DNA of 64,000 nucleotides from positions 434,001-498,000 of the forward strand of contig NZ_JBAJIJ010000001.1 of NCBI RefSeq assembly GCF_036867135.1, written 5' to 3'. The position numbers and the translations under genes are program-made. This document shows, piece by piece, positions 34,725 through 43,353 of this stretch. Within the stretch, counting starts at the first letter, position 1; each line of letters starts with the position of its first letter. The DNA comes from Aeromicrobium sp. Sec7.5 (lineage in GTDB: Bacteria > Actinomycetota > Actinomycetes > Propionibacteriales > Nocardioidaceae). Below the pieces are notes generated by a model. It was not told where the DNA came from and made no database searches. It worked only from the letters and a program-made list of their open reading frames with translations.

Positions 34725-36356
34725 ATGAAAAGCACGATGATGAATGTCCCGTTGACCACCGCGGCGATCATGAGACACGGCTCGACGGTGCACGGCTCGG
34801 CGACTGTGCGGACCTTGCAGCCCGATGGAAGCGTGAAGACCGGCACCTTCGCAGAGATCGGACGCCGGGCAGCGCAGTTGGCCAACGCCCTGAGGGGTTC
34901 GGGCGTCACGGGTGACGAGCGTGTCGCGACTTTCATGTGGAATAACCAGGAGCATGTGGAGGCCTACTGCGCGGTGCCCTCCATGGGTGCAGTCCTGCAC
35001 ACCTTGAATCTCCGGCTCACGCCGGAGCAGATCGTCTACATCGGCAACCACGCGGAGGACCGGGTCGTGATCGTTGACGGGAGTGTCGTCCCGTTGCTGG
35101 CACCGGTGCTGCCGCAGTTGAGCAGCGTTCACACCGTGATTGTGACCGGCGATGTCGATCTTGCGCCGCTACGTCGCGACGGTCTCGCTGTCGTCGGCTA
35201 CGAGGAATTCATCGCAGATCAACCGGAGACATTCGACTGGCCGGACCTCGATGAGCAGTCTGCGGCCGCAATGTGCTACACGTCTGGGACAACGGGTAAC
35301 CCCAAGGGTGTCGCCTACAGTCACCGTTCGACCTACTTGCACTCCATGGCCGCCTGCGCAGCCGACGGGCTTCGGGTCAGCAGCGACGATCGGGTCCTGG
35401 CGATCGTTCCGATGTTCCACGCCAATGCCTGGGGTCTGGTCTATGCCGCCTTCCTGGCGGGCGCAGACCTGCTGATGCCTGAGCGATTCCTCCAAGCCGA
35501 ACCGTTGGTCCGGCTTATCGACGGCGAGAAGCCCACCATCGCCGGGGCAGTCCCGACCATCTGGAACGACGTCCTCCACTTCTTGGAAACACACGCGAGC
35601 TACGACGTCACCTCACTGAACCTGGTTGCCTGCGGCGGGTCCGCGGTTCCGCTCCATCTGATGAAGGCTTTCCAAGAGAAGTACGGCATCCACGTCGTCC
35701 AGGCGTGGGGTATGACCGAGACCTCGCCGCTGGCCTCCATCGCTCGCCCTTCGGCATCGCTCGACGTTGACGAGCAATGGCGCCTTCGAGCCACGCAAGG
35801 TCGACCGGTCGCCGGGGTGGAACTCAGGATCGTCGACGATGGTGGCAATGTGCTGCCGCACGACGGGGCAAGCGTCGGCGAGCTGCAGGTGCGAGGCCCA
35901 TGGATCACCGGATCCTACTTCGGTGAGGATGAGGACACGGACAAGTTCGAGGACGGGTGGCTGCGCACCGGCGACGTGGGCAGGGTGGACGAACGGAGCT
36001 TCGTAACCCTGACGGACCGCACAAAGGATGTCATCAAGTCCGGTGGCGAGTGGATCTCATCTGTCGAGCTCGAGCTGTTGCTCGCGGGCCACCCGGACGT
36101 GCTCGAGGTGACGGTGATCGGGGTGCCAGACGAGAAGTGGCAGGAACGCCCTCTCGCAGTGGTCGTGGTCCGAGAGGGACGCGACCCGTCGCCTGCTGAC
36201 CTGCGTGACTTCCTCGACGGCAAGGTCGCCAAGTGGTGGCTGCCCGAGCGCTGGTCGTTCGTCTCCGAGGTGCCGAAGACATCAGTCGGTAAGTTTGACA
36301 AGAAGCGTTTGCGATCCTCGCATTCGGACGGCGAGCTGACGGTCGTTGAAATCTGA
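34725..36356 (+). CDS. Fatty acyl-CoA ligase (AMP-forming), operon copy
   Basis: A 543-residue ANL-family ligase. The phosphate-binding motif is AAMCYTSGTTGNPKGVAYSH, A5 is QAWGMTETSP, the hinge is GWLRTGDVGRVDERSFVTLT with DRTKDVIKSGGEWISSVELE, and the C-terminal lysine is in TSVGKFDKKRLR. This pattern matches medium/long-chain acyl-CoA synthetases. ATG 34725 is chosen because GAGGAGA lies at the right distance; an in-frame ATG at 34671 has no such site. It follows the BtrH-like gene by 75 bases and precedes a thioesterase by 38. It probably supplies acyl-CoA to the operon's acyltransferases. Confidence 0.92.
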   Translation: MKSTMMNVPLTTAAIMRHGSTVHGSATVRTLQPDGSVKTGTFAEIGRRAAQLANALRGSGVTGDERVATFMWNNQEHVEAYCAVPSMGAVLHTLNLRLTPEQIVYIGNHAEDRVVIVDGSVVPLLAPVLPQLSSVHTVIVTGDVDLAPLRRDGLAVVGYEEFIADQPETFDWPDLDEQSAAAMCYTSGTTGNPKGVAYSHRSTYLHSMAACAADGLRVSSDDRVLAIVPMFHANAWGLVYAAFLAGADLLMPERFLQAEPLVRLIDGEKPTIAGAVPTIWNDVLHFLETHASYDVTSLNLVACGGSAVPLHLMKAFQEKYGIHVVQAWGMTETSPLASIARPSASLDVDEQWRLRATQGRPVAGVELRIVDDGGNVLPHDGASVGELQVRGPWITGSYFGEDEDTDKFEDGWLRTGDVGRVDERSFVTLTDRTKDVIKSGGEWISSVELELLLAGHPDVLEVTVIGVPDEKWQERPLAVVVVREGRDPSPADLRDFLDGKVAKWWLPERWSFVSEVPKTSVGKFDKKRLRSSHSDGELTVVEI

Positions 36357-36394
36357 GCTGATCGTCAGGTCTGCCAACTTCAGGCAGGAAGGAA

Positions 36395-36970
36395 ATGGGA
36401 ATGACGAGGATGTCGGGAGCCTGTGACGACGATGACGGCAAAGCTCACGTCGGCACGGACGAGGCGAGCGGCGATGGCGGAGTGATATCTCGATGGTCGG
36501 CGCACCTCGCTGGCCAGGATGAGGTGAGTATCGGCGACCTGTTGCCGCCTCACTCTTCAAACTGCGCAGGTTGCGGCCCGGAGAACCCAGCTGGCTTGGG
36601 CCTTCGCGTGACGCGCACGGCCACTGGGGTCGAGTCGGTCCATCAGTTCTCCCATGCGCAGGAAGGTGCTCCGGGCATCGTCCACGGCGGCGCCGTTGCG
36701 TTGGCGTTCGACGACCTGTTCGGCTTCACCCTCTATGCGGTCGGATCGCTTGCCGTGACGCGAAGCATCACGGTCGAGTACGAGGCGCCGTTCCGGCTGA
36801 ACCAGCCTTATACCTTTCGTGCGCAGGTCGCTCAGCGTGAGGGCCGGCGCCTGCTGCTTCGTGCTGAGGCGTGGGATGCCTATGGTCGGCGTGCGGGCTC
36901 AGCCGATGCGACGTTCGTCGTGGTCGATCCGCGGCACTTCCGCCTTGAGCATGTACCCGCGTCCCGGTAG
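36395..36970 (+). CDS. Hotdog-fold thioesterase (PaaI-like)
   Basis: A 191-residue protein whose C-terminal 130 residues form a hotdog domain. NCAGCGPENPAGLGLRV is the typical entry segment, GAPGIVHGGAVALAFDDLFG contains the catalytic-loop HGG, and ITVEYEAPFRLNQPYTFRAQ follows. Such enzymes hydrolyse acyl-CoA. The N-terminal 45 residues are acidic and look disordered. AGGAAGG lies just before ATG 36395 and ATG 36401, so either may be used. Sitting between a ligase and an acyltransferase, it may tune the acyl-CoA pool. Confidence 0.87.
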   Translation: MGMTRMSGACDDDDGKAHVGTDEASGDGGVISRWSAHLAGQDEVSIGDLLPPHSSNCAGCGPENPAGLGLRVTRTATGVESVHQFSHAQEGAPGIVHGGAVALAFDDLFGFTLYAVGSLAVTRSITVEYEAPFRLNQPYTFRAQVAQREGRRLLLRAEAWDAYGRRAGSADATFVVVDPRHFRLEHVPASR

Positions 36971-37005
36971 CGACCCGTGAGCTGGGTAGACATGGAGAAG
37001 CGGCA

Positions 37006-37722
37006 ATGAAAACGTTGCAGGGGTCGCGTGACGATGAAGCTGCTCCAGACGGGCGCTCGCGGTGGGGCGTCGCATGGTGGCTGGCGTTCGTGGTGTGCAA
37101 GCCGGCTCTGATCGCCGTGCGTCGCCGCGACTGGCGAGGTCTCGACGGCATCCCGCGGCGTGGAGGCGCGCTGCTCGCCGTCAATCACGTCTCGGAAGTT
37201 GATCCGCTGCTCGTCGCCGAAGCCGTGCTTGCCACGGGTCGGACGCCGGCCTTCCTGGCCAAGAGCAGCTTGTTCGGCAGCGGAATTGTGGGCTGGTGGT
37301 TCCGGGCTGCCGGCCACGTCGAGGTGGACCGCGACCGTGGTCGTGGGGGATTCGATGCGGCCCTGCAAGCACTCCGCAGCGGAGCTCTTGTCGTCGTGTA
37401 CCCGGAAGGATCCATCACCAAGAACAGTGACGGCCGTCTGATGGAGCTGAAGTCGGGAGCCGTGCGACTTGCGCTGGAGTCAGGTTTTCCACTCATCCCG
37501 GTGGCGCAGATCGGAGCCCAGGAAATCCTCCCGGCGTACAGCCGTCGTCCGCGGCTTCTCAAGCGTCCCGTGGTCACGATCGACGTCGGTCGACCTCTAG
37601 GGCTGGACGACCTCCGCGGGCGCGGAGCGGATCCGGATGCCGTCCAAGTCGGGACGCGTCGCTTGGCAGACATCCTGGCCACCATGATCGAGGATCTGGC
37701 AGGAGACCGGAGCCTCGTGTGA
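37006..37722 (+). CDS. 1-acyl-glycerol-3-phosphate acyltransferase-like protein (PlsC)
   Basis: A 238-residue LPLAT-family acyltransferase. The catalytic motif is LAVNHVSEVDPLLVAE (NHx4D in place of the usual HX4D context, with His and Asp present). The second motif is FLAKSSLFGSGIVGWWFRAAG, and the glycerol-phosphate binding motif is VVYPEGSITKNSDG. A short hydrophobic N-terminal segment (WWLAFVVCKPALIAV) could associate it with the membrane. It is the last gene of the forward operon, 35 bases after the thioesterase, and is convergent with cassette 2. It esterifies an acyl-CoA onto an unidentified alcohol; phospholipid, triacylglycerol or a special lipid are possible. Confidence 0.88.
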   Translation: MKTLQGSRDDEAAPDGRSRWGVAWWLAFVVCKPALIAVRRRDWRGLDGIPRRGGALLAVNHVSEVDPLLVAEAVLATGRTPAFLAKSSLFGSGIVGWWFRAAGHVEVDRDRGRGGFDAALQALRSGALVVVYPEGSITKNSDGRLMELKSGAVRLALESGFPLIPVAQIGAQEILPAYSRRPRLLKRPVVTIDVGRPLGLDDLRGRGADPDAVQVGTRRLADILATMIEDLAGDRSLV

Positions 37723-37767
37723 GGCCGTTCGACTGACGTCAGGACGCCGAGTCGTCCGCCCACCACT

Positions 37768-38970
37768 TCAGCCGACGGACTGGCCGACGAGTTCCTCCCG
37801 CAGTACGGGTGTCCGCTGGGTGATGACTCGCTTGCTGAACATGAAGTCGCGCGGCCGGTTGACGCAGTCGGCAGCAATGAGTTCGCCGTCGCGCAGATAG
37901 AAGCAGGTGAAATCTCGGTCGCGAGCTGGGTCGCCGCTCAGGATGACCTCGTCGTACCCGGTGTTGAGGCCGGCGATCTGGAGCTTGAGGTCGTACTGGT
38001 CCGACCAGAACCATGGCAGTGCGGCGATCTCCTTGGGTTTGTCGCACATCGCTGCTGCGGCGACCTTGGCCTGCTCGCCGGCGCTCGACACCGACTCGAG
38101 CCGAATTCGTCGGCCGTAGCGGGCGATGTCGTGGCTGGCGCAGTCGCCGGCAGCCACGATATTGGGGTCGCTGGTGCGTGCGTGCGAGTCGATCAGGATG
38201 CCGTTGTCCACGACGAGGCCCGCTGCTGCAGCCAGCTCGACGTTCGGTTCGACGCCGATGCCGACGATCACGATGTCGGCGGAGATGTTCTCCCCGGATG
38301 CGAGGACCACCTCGCGAACCTGGGCGTCGCCGGTGAGCGCTTGGACGAGGGCACCGGTCCGGACGACGACCCCCTCCTCCCGGTGGATCCGATCGAAGAA
38401 CGCCGAGACCTCAGGTGCAGTGACGCGTTCAAGGACCCGTTCGGTCGCCTCCAGGACGGTCACGTCCAGGCCTAGCGCCCGAAGCGAGGCGGCCGTCTCG
38501 AGTCCGATGTAGCCGCCACCGACGATCACGGCGCGACGCGCGGTGGCGGCGGCTTCGCGGATGAGTTCGACGTCGGCCGCCGTGCGCAGGTAGAACACTC
38601 CGGCCAGGTCGGCTCCTGGTGCCGGAAGTCGACGGGCGCGAGCGCCCAGGCACAGCGCGAGCTTGTCGTAGCGCAGGCACTCTCCGTTGCTCAACGCGAG
38701 CTGCCCCGCCGGGCGGTCGATCGCGTCGACCGTGGCGTCCTGGAGCTGGATGTCCTGCTTGGCGTAGAACTCGGCGCTGCGGATTGCCAAGTCCTCGAGT
38801 GTGTTCTTGCCCGCGAGGTAGGCCTTCGAAAGAGGAGGCCGCTGGTAGGGCAGCGCTGACTCGTTGCCGATGAGGATGATCTCCCCGTCCCACTTCTCCT
38901 GACGCAGGCTGGCCGCGAGCTGTGCTCCAGCGTGGCTCGCTCCGACGATCACAGCTCGCGACTTGGTCAT
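37768..38970 (-). CDS. FAD-dependent ferredoxin reductase, CYP153 cassette 2
   Basis: A 400-residue reductase paralogous to the one in cassette 1. It has AVIVGASHAGAQLAASLR with PYQRPPLSKAYL, the second motif AVIVGGGYIGLETAASLR, NIVAAGDCASHD, and the ending WFWSDQYDLKLQIAGLNTGY. The C-terminal half is strikingly similar to cassette 1 (for example FTCFYLRDGELIAADCVNRP against FACFYFNGGQLIAADCVNRP). ATG 38970 overlaps the P450 stop by four bases, so translation is coupled. It passes electrons to the ferredoxin at 40.4 kb. Confidence 0.93.
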   Translation of the reverse strand: MTKSRAVIVGASHAGAQLAASLRQEKWDGEIILIGNESALPYQRPPLSKAYLAGKNTLEDLAIRSAEFYAKQDIQLQDATVDAIDRPAGQLALSNGECLRYDKLALCLGARARRLPAPGADLAGVFYLRTAADVELIREAAATARRAVIVGGGYIGLETAASLRALGLDVTVLEATERVLERVTAPEVSAFFDRIHREEGVVVRTGALVQALTGDAQVREVVLASGENISADIVIVGIGVEPNVELAAAAGLVVDNGILIDSHARTSDPNIVAAGDCASHDIARYGRRIRLESVSSAGEQAKVAAAAMCDKPKEIAALPWFWSDQYDLKLQIAGLNTGYDEVILSGDPARDRDFTCFYLRDGELIAADCVNRPRDFMFSKRVITQRTPVLREELVGQSVG

Positions 38971-40355
38971 GCGTTGGTCTTCGGCGTGAGCTGCACCATC
39001 AGCTTGCTGATGCCCCGCACGAAGTTCGACTGGACGTACTCCGGTTCGCCGACGACCTCGATGTTCTCGAATCGCGGCAGCAGCTCCTCCCAGAGGATCT
39101 TCAGCTGCAGCTCGGCCAGCCGGTTACCCATGCACCGGTGGACGCCGAAACCGAACGAGATGTGGTTGCGCGCATTTGCCCGGTCGATGATCAGGTCATC
39201 GGCGCGGTCGAACAGCGCCTCGTCGCGGTTGCCGGAGGCGTACCACATGACGACCTTGTCGCCCTTGCGGATGAACTGGCCGTTGAGCACGACATCCTTC
39301 TTGGCGACACGGCGCATGTAGGCGAGCGGGGTCTGCCAGCGAATGATCTCCGAGACCATGTTGGGAATCAGGTCGGGATTGGCCTTCAGCTTCTCGAACT
39401 GGTCGGGGAAGCGGTTCAGGGCCAGCACGCCGCCGCTCATCGAATTCCGGGTCGTGTCGTTTCCGCCGACGATCAGCAGCGTCAAATTGCCGATGAACTC
39501 CATGGGCCGATCGATCAGGTCCTTGGTGTCCTCGTTGCTCTGCAGCATGGTGATCAGGTCGAAGCCGGGCGCCTCGCCGGCGGCAGTCCTTGCGGCTTTG
39601 TCGCGCCAGAGGGCGCTCAGACCGAGCGCCGCATCGCGCATGCCGCGGAACACCTTGTCATTGTCGGAGGGGCCACCGTTGGCCTGCTCCATCGAGGACG
39701 CCAGGTCCGACCACTCGACCAGCTTGTGGCGTTGCTCGTACGGAAAGTCCAGCAGCGTGGCGAGCATCCGCGCGGTGAGCTCCACCGAGACGTTGCTGAC
39801 CCAGTCGAACGGCTTGTCCACGGGTAGGTCGTCGAGGACCTCTTGGACGCGTGAACGGATGAGTCCTTCCATCTCACGCAGATTCTTGGGAGCGACGACG
39901 CCTTGGACAGCGGCTCGCTGGAGGTCGTGTCGCGGCGGGTCCATCGCGATGAACATCTCGACGTCGAGGAATCGCGGCGGAGTGCCGATGATGATGAACG
40001 GCTCGGCGGAGAAGGCCTCGTGGTTCTTGTCGACGGCCACGATGTCGGCGTGGCGCGTGACGGACCAGAACGGTCCGAATGGGCTGTTCGCCTGGTAGTG
40101 GACCGGGGCTTCCCTCCGCAGACGCTCGAAGTAGGAGAGCCAGCGACCCTGGCGGTACATGAACGGGTTGCTGACGTCGATGTCGGTCAGCTCCACGTCC
40201 TCTACGGGGGGGATCGGCTCCTCGACGAACATCTTCTGACCGTTGGTTCCCGTTACCCAGCGGCGGGTCTTGTCGTAGAGGTGCGCACCCTGGATCTGCC
40301 GGTCGACCGGGATGGTCGACTGGACCTTGGTGGTGATGGCTTCTGAGATCTTCAT
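38967..40355 (-). CDS. cyp153: Cytochrome P450, CYP153 family, cassette 2
   Basis: A 462-residue CYP153. The heme region is FGFGVHRCMGNRLAE with Cys408, the I-helix is GGNDTTRNS, ExxR is in SEIIRWQTPLAYMRR, and the ending ILWEELLPRFENIEV follows. It is colinear with the cassette 1 P450 over its whole length but differs at many positions, notably before residue 110 and in the segment DLASSMEQANGGPSDND where substrate contacts are expected. The two enzymes may therefore prefer different chain lengths. The upstream ferredoxin ends 25 bases before its ATG 40355. Confidence 0.95.
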   Translation of the reverse strand: MKISEAITTKVQSTIPVDRQIQGAHLYDKTRRWVTGTNGQKMFVEEPIPPVEDVELTDIDVSNPFMYRQGRWLSYFERLRREAPVHYQANSPFGPFWSVTRHADIVAVDKNHEAFSAEPFIIIGTPPRFLDVEMFIAMDPPRHDLQRAAVQGVVAPKNLREMEGLIRSRVQEVLDDLPVDKPFDWVSNVSVELTARMLATLLDFPYEQRHKLVEWSDLASSMEQANGGPSDNDKVFRGMRDAALGLSALWRDKAARTAAGEAPGFDLITMLQSNEDTKDLIDRPMEFIGNLTLLIVGGNDTTRNSMSGGVLALNRFPDQFEKLKANPDLIPNMVSEIIRWQTPLAYMRRVAKKDVVLNGQFIRKGDKVVMWYASGNRDEALFDRADDLIIDRANARNHISFGFGVHRCMGNRLAELQLKILWEELLPRFENIEVVGEPEYVQSNFVRGISKLMVQLTPKTNA

Positions 40356-40380
40356 GGCGTGGCTTCCGTCTCTCTCGTCG

Positions 40381-40701
40381 TCACAGCTGGAATTCGGGAA
40401 GTTCGACGGTCAAGCCGTCCCACGAGGCGCAGACCGCCATCTGGCACGCGAGCCGCGAGGTCGGCTGCCGCTCGGGGTTCATCGCGAGCATCTCTTCCTC
40501 TTCCGCTCCGGACAGGCCGACCTGCTCGGACCACTGCGGGTCGACGACCACGTGGCAAGTCCCGCAGGCAGCCTCGCCACCGCAGTCTCCGTCGATACCG
40601 GGGATCGCCTCGTTGACCGCGACCTGCATCAACGACCGTCCCTCCTCAAGGGGGGCTTCGTACTTCTCGCCGTCGTGCGACACGAAGGTGACAACTGCCA
40701 T
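40381..40701 (-). CDS. 2Fe-2S ferredoxin, CYP153 cassette 2
   Basis: A 106-residue ferredoxin of the same type as in cassette 1, with Cys40, Cys46 and Cys49 in DGDCGGEAACGTCHVVVD and Cys86 in TSRLACQM. ATG 40701 is preceded by AGGAGACCCAC, a good ribosome binding site. The open frame upstream of this ATG reads as non-conserved sequence and is not included. It is the first gene of the reverse operon and lies 125 bases from the divergent AraC regulator, so the shared promoter region probably carries the operator. Confidence 0.93.
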   Translation of the reverse strand: MAVVTFVSHDGEKYEAPLEEGRSLMQVAVNEAIPGIDGDCGGEAACGTCHVVVDPQWSEQVGLSGAEEEEMLAMNPERQPTSRLACQMAVCASWDGLTVELPEFQL

Positions 40702-40826
40702 GTGGGTCTCCTGAAGAACTGTCCCGCGCGTGATGAACTTCATACGAGTGTTGCCGGGTTGGGTAGCGGTGGCTATGGTCGCCGGAGTCAATTACTTGTG
40801 ATTTCGGCTCACGGAGAGGCGGTTTG

Positions 40827-41840
40827 GTGATCATGGTCGAGCCTTGCGTTCCGCCGCTCGCCTTTGTGCAGCTGCTCGCGAGCCAGGCGCTCGAGCCGGA
40901 CGCCGTCGCGCGGTTCCGTCGTGTCATGATTCGCGAGGGAGTCAGCGAGTCGACCATGGTCGAGCGTGACGTCCAGGCACCTCTGCGCTGGTTCAGGGAG
41001 GTGTATCCGGCGTTGGACTCCGCTCAGGCGACTCATCTCGGGCGGGCGTGCGCAGCGCAGGCGCAGCTGACCACCTTCGGGCCACTGAGCCTGCCGCTGG
41101 TCAGTGCCGGCTCGGTCGCGGAGATCGTGGAGCTGCTGACTTACTTGCCGTTGATCTCGACCGCGCTCAGTCCTCAGCTGCATCACTCCGATCAGGGTCT
41201 GACGGTCGGTTTCACCGGCCACACGGGTGATCCGGACCTGGATCGGTTGGTGATCACCTACTGCGGATCGGCACTCGTGCGTCTGCTGAAGCTGCTCGTA
41301 GGTGACATGTCGACCGTCACCCTGCATCTGGCATGGTCGGCGCCCCCCGGCCTGGCCGATGATTCGGATGTGGTGAGCGGTCAGCTGGCCTTCGATGCCC
41401 CGATCTCATTCCTCCGGGTACCTGCTGAGACCCTCAGCGAGGTGTGTCGGTTCTCGGATCCGATCGCCTATCGGCACGCGATCGCCGAGCTGGAGAAGGC
41501 TCTCGAGCGCCGCAATGGGCCGCTGTCGTTCTCGCGAACCGTGAGGCTTCTGGTGGATGAAGGTGACGTCCTGAGAAGCAGCCAATCGGTCGCCGATGAG
41601 CTGTCGATGTCGGCCAGCACCCTCAAGCGACGACTCGCTGATGAGGGCACCACATTCCGTGAGCTGCGCGAGACTTCGTTGCGAGAGCGCGCGGTGCTGC
41701 GTCTGCTCGAACGAACGGCGACGGTGAGCGAGATTGCCAGCGACCTTGGATACGGCGATCTCACGAACTTCTCGCACGCGTTCAAGCGATGGACCGGACA
41801 GTCTCCGAGCCAGTTCCAACGCGAGCGGGGAGTGCGGTGA
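40827..41840 (+). CDS. AraC-family transcriptional regulator
   Basis: A regulator of about 337 residues with an N-terminal arabinose-binding-like sensory domain (LLASQALEPDAVARFRRVMI, then FGPLSLPLVSAGSVAEIVEL). Its C-terminal double helix-turn-helix is SMSASTLKRRLADEGTTFRE followed by TVSEIASDLGYGDLTNFSHA and FKRWTGQSPSQFQRE. GGAGAGG at 40813-40819 supports GTG 40827; TTG 40824 and ATG 40833 are alternatives. It is divergent from CYP153 cassette 2. Alkane-responsive AraC regulators of this architecture control CYP153 or alkB genes in other bacteria, so that role is likely here. Confidence 0.9.
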   Translation: MIMVEPCVPPLAFVQLLASQALEPDAVARFRRVMIREGVSESTMVERDVQAPLRWFREVYPALDSAQATHLGRACAAQAQLTTFGPLSLPLVSAGSVAEIVELLTYLPLISTALSPQLHHSDQGLTVGFTGHTGDPDLDRLVITYCGSALVRLLKLLVGDMSTVTLHLAWSAPPGLADDSDVVSGQLAFDAPISFLRVPAETLSEVCRFSDPIAYRHAIAELEKALERRNGPLSFSRTVRLLVDEGDVLRSSQSVADELSMSASTLKRRLADEGTTFRELRETSLRERAVLRLLERTATVSEIASDLGYGDLTNFSHAFKRWTGQSPSQFQRERGVR

Positions 41841-41867
41841 CGCGAGCGCTCTCCCAGGTGCGCCGAA

Positions 41868-42542
41868 TCAGCGGACGGTGACGGCGGGGTCGACTCCCCG
41901 GGCCCCGTCGGCGGTCTCGGATCGACGCAGTCCGAGGTACCGAAGTGCCACCTCGGAGATCTGCTGGCCGGTGGCCTCGGCATCTGCCCCCGGAAGGGCC
42001 AGGTGGCTGACGGCGAGTCGGACAAGGGCGTCCGTCGCGTTCTGGACGTCGGTGACGTCCAGTTGGGGGAACTGCTGGTGCATCCACGCCGCCAGGGCCT
42101 CGCTCGCGACGTCGAGCAGACGTCCGGAGGTCGTGATGAGAGGAAGCATGCCCTTGCGGGCGTCGAGGACGTCGGTCTTCAGCGCCGGATCGCGGTGCGA
42201 GACGAGGACTGCACGCAACAAGGGACTTCTCTCCGCCTCGGCCAAGGTGTAATGCACCGCCGCCTGAATCCCGCCCGCGGCGTCGGTTGAGTAATGGGCC
42301 AGTACGTCCTTGATGCCGGCTAAGAAGCGGTCGGCCTCGTGGAGGACCAGGGCTTCGCCAAGGGCCTGCTTGTCACCGAACTCCTTGTAGAGCATGGCGC
42401 GCGGGGCGCCGATCAGGATCGCGATGTGACCCACCCGGACCTTGTCCCAGCCCTTCTCGACCGTCTCGGCGTAAGCCGCCTCCAACACACGCCTCCGCAG
42501 GTGAGCTCTGTAGGACTCCCGGAGCGGCGTGGCCATGGACAA
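41868..42542 (-). CDS. TetR-family transcriptional regulator
   Basis: A 224-residue regulator with an N-terminal TetR helix-turn-helix (RRVLEAAYAETVEKGWDKVR, then IAILIGAPRAMLYKEFGDKQ) and an all-helical ligand-binding domain (KDVLAHYSTDAAGGIQAAVH and following). ATG 42542. It is convergent with the AraC regulator gene, 27 bases apart. Its targets are not evident: no gene is directly divergent, and the next gene on its upstream side is the cation-efflux transporter, in the same orientation 151 bases away. Confidence 0.9.
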   Translation of the reverse strand: MSMATPLRESYRAHLRRRVLEAAYAETVEKGWDKVRVGHIAILIGAPRAMLYKEFGDKQALGEALVLHEADRFLAGIKDVLAHYSTDAAGGIQAAVHYTLAEAERSPLLRAVLVSHRDPALKTDVLDARKGMLPLITTSGRLLDVASEALAAWMHQQFPQLDVTDVQNATDALVRLAVSHLALPGADAEATGQQISEVALRYLGLRRSETADGARGVDPAVTVR

Positions 42543-42693
42543 ATTCTAGGTGATTGTCGCGACGGTGACAGTGACTTGGGCGGAGCCAGCCGTCCCTGGG
42601 CGCCGACGTCGCCCGGGCGACAGTCGCGCCCGGCCACCCCAGTGAGGCGATCGTCCAACCTTGCGAGCTCCAGGATCGCACGCTCGGTTTGGA

Positions 42694-43353
42694 TCAGCCG
42701 TCCTGCTCGGCGTCTTCGACCATCTCCTGGAGCACCTCGAACGGCGACTCGACGTCCCCGCTCCAGGCTTCGATGCCTTCTCGGATGGCCAGGCCGGCGA
42801 CGACCAGGGCGGCGACCGAGTCGGCCCAGGCCCAGCCGAAGAGGCTGTTGAGCAACAGGCCGATGAGGACGGTGCCGGAGAGGTAGATGCACAGGAGCAG
42901 CTGCTTGGCGTCGGCGATGACGCTCTTGGAGCCGAGCTCGCGACCGGTGCGGATTTCGACCCAGGCCAGCAGCGGCATGACGAGCAGGCTGACAGTGGCG
43001 ATCCCGATACCCAGCGGGCTGTGGTCAACTTCCTGCGCGCCGGTCAGCGAGAGCGCAGAGTCGATGATGACGTAGGCGGCCAGCGCGAAGAACGCGATAC
43101 CGATCGCCCGGACGGTCGCCTTCTCCCACCGCTCCGGATCGGATCGGGTGAACTGCCAGGCCACGGCCAGCGCGGAAAGAACTTCCACGATCGAGTCCAA
43201 GCCGAACCCGATCAGAGCGGTTGATGAAGCCAGGGTGCCGGCCCAGATGGCGACGACGGCCTCGATGACGTTGTAGGTGATCGTGAAGCCCACGATGAGG
43301 CGCACCCGACGGTGCAGCACCGAACGACGTTCGGCGGTGACAGTGTTGCTCAT
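42694..43353 (-). CDS. Cation-efflux-type transporter (CDF family)
   Basis: A 219-residue membrane protein with about six spans. The first helices contain ITYNVIEAVVAIWAGTLASS and TALIGFGLDSIVEVLSALAV, where the Asp in FGLDSIVE is the metal-site residue of CDF transporters. A second acidic site is in ADSVAALVVAGLAIREGIEAW. The large cytoplasmic domain of classic CDF proteins is missing, as is common in this actinobacterial subgroup. ATG 43353 overlaps the ArsR-type gene by four bases. It probably exports a divalent metal sensed by that regulator (cadmium, lead or similar, inferred). Confidence 0.85.
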   Translation of the reverse strand: MSNTVTAERRSVLHRRVRLIVGFTITYNVIEAVVAIWAGTLASSTALIGFGLDSIVEVLSALAVAWQFTRSDPERWEKATVRAIGIAFFALAAYVIIDSALSLTGAQEVDHSPLGIGIATVSLLVMPLLAWVEIRTGRELGSKSVIADAKQLLLCIYLSGTVLIGLLLNSLFGWAWADSVAALVVAGLAIREGIEAWSGDVESPFEVLQEMVEDAEQDG

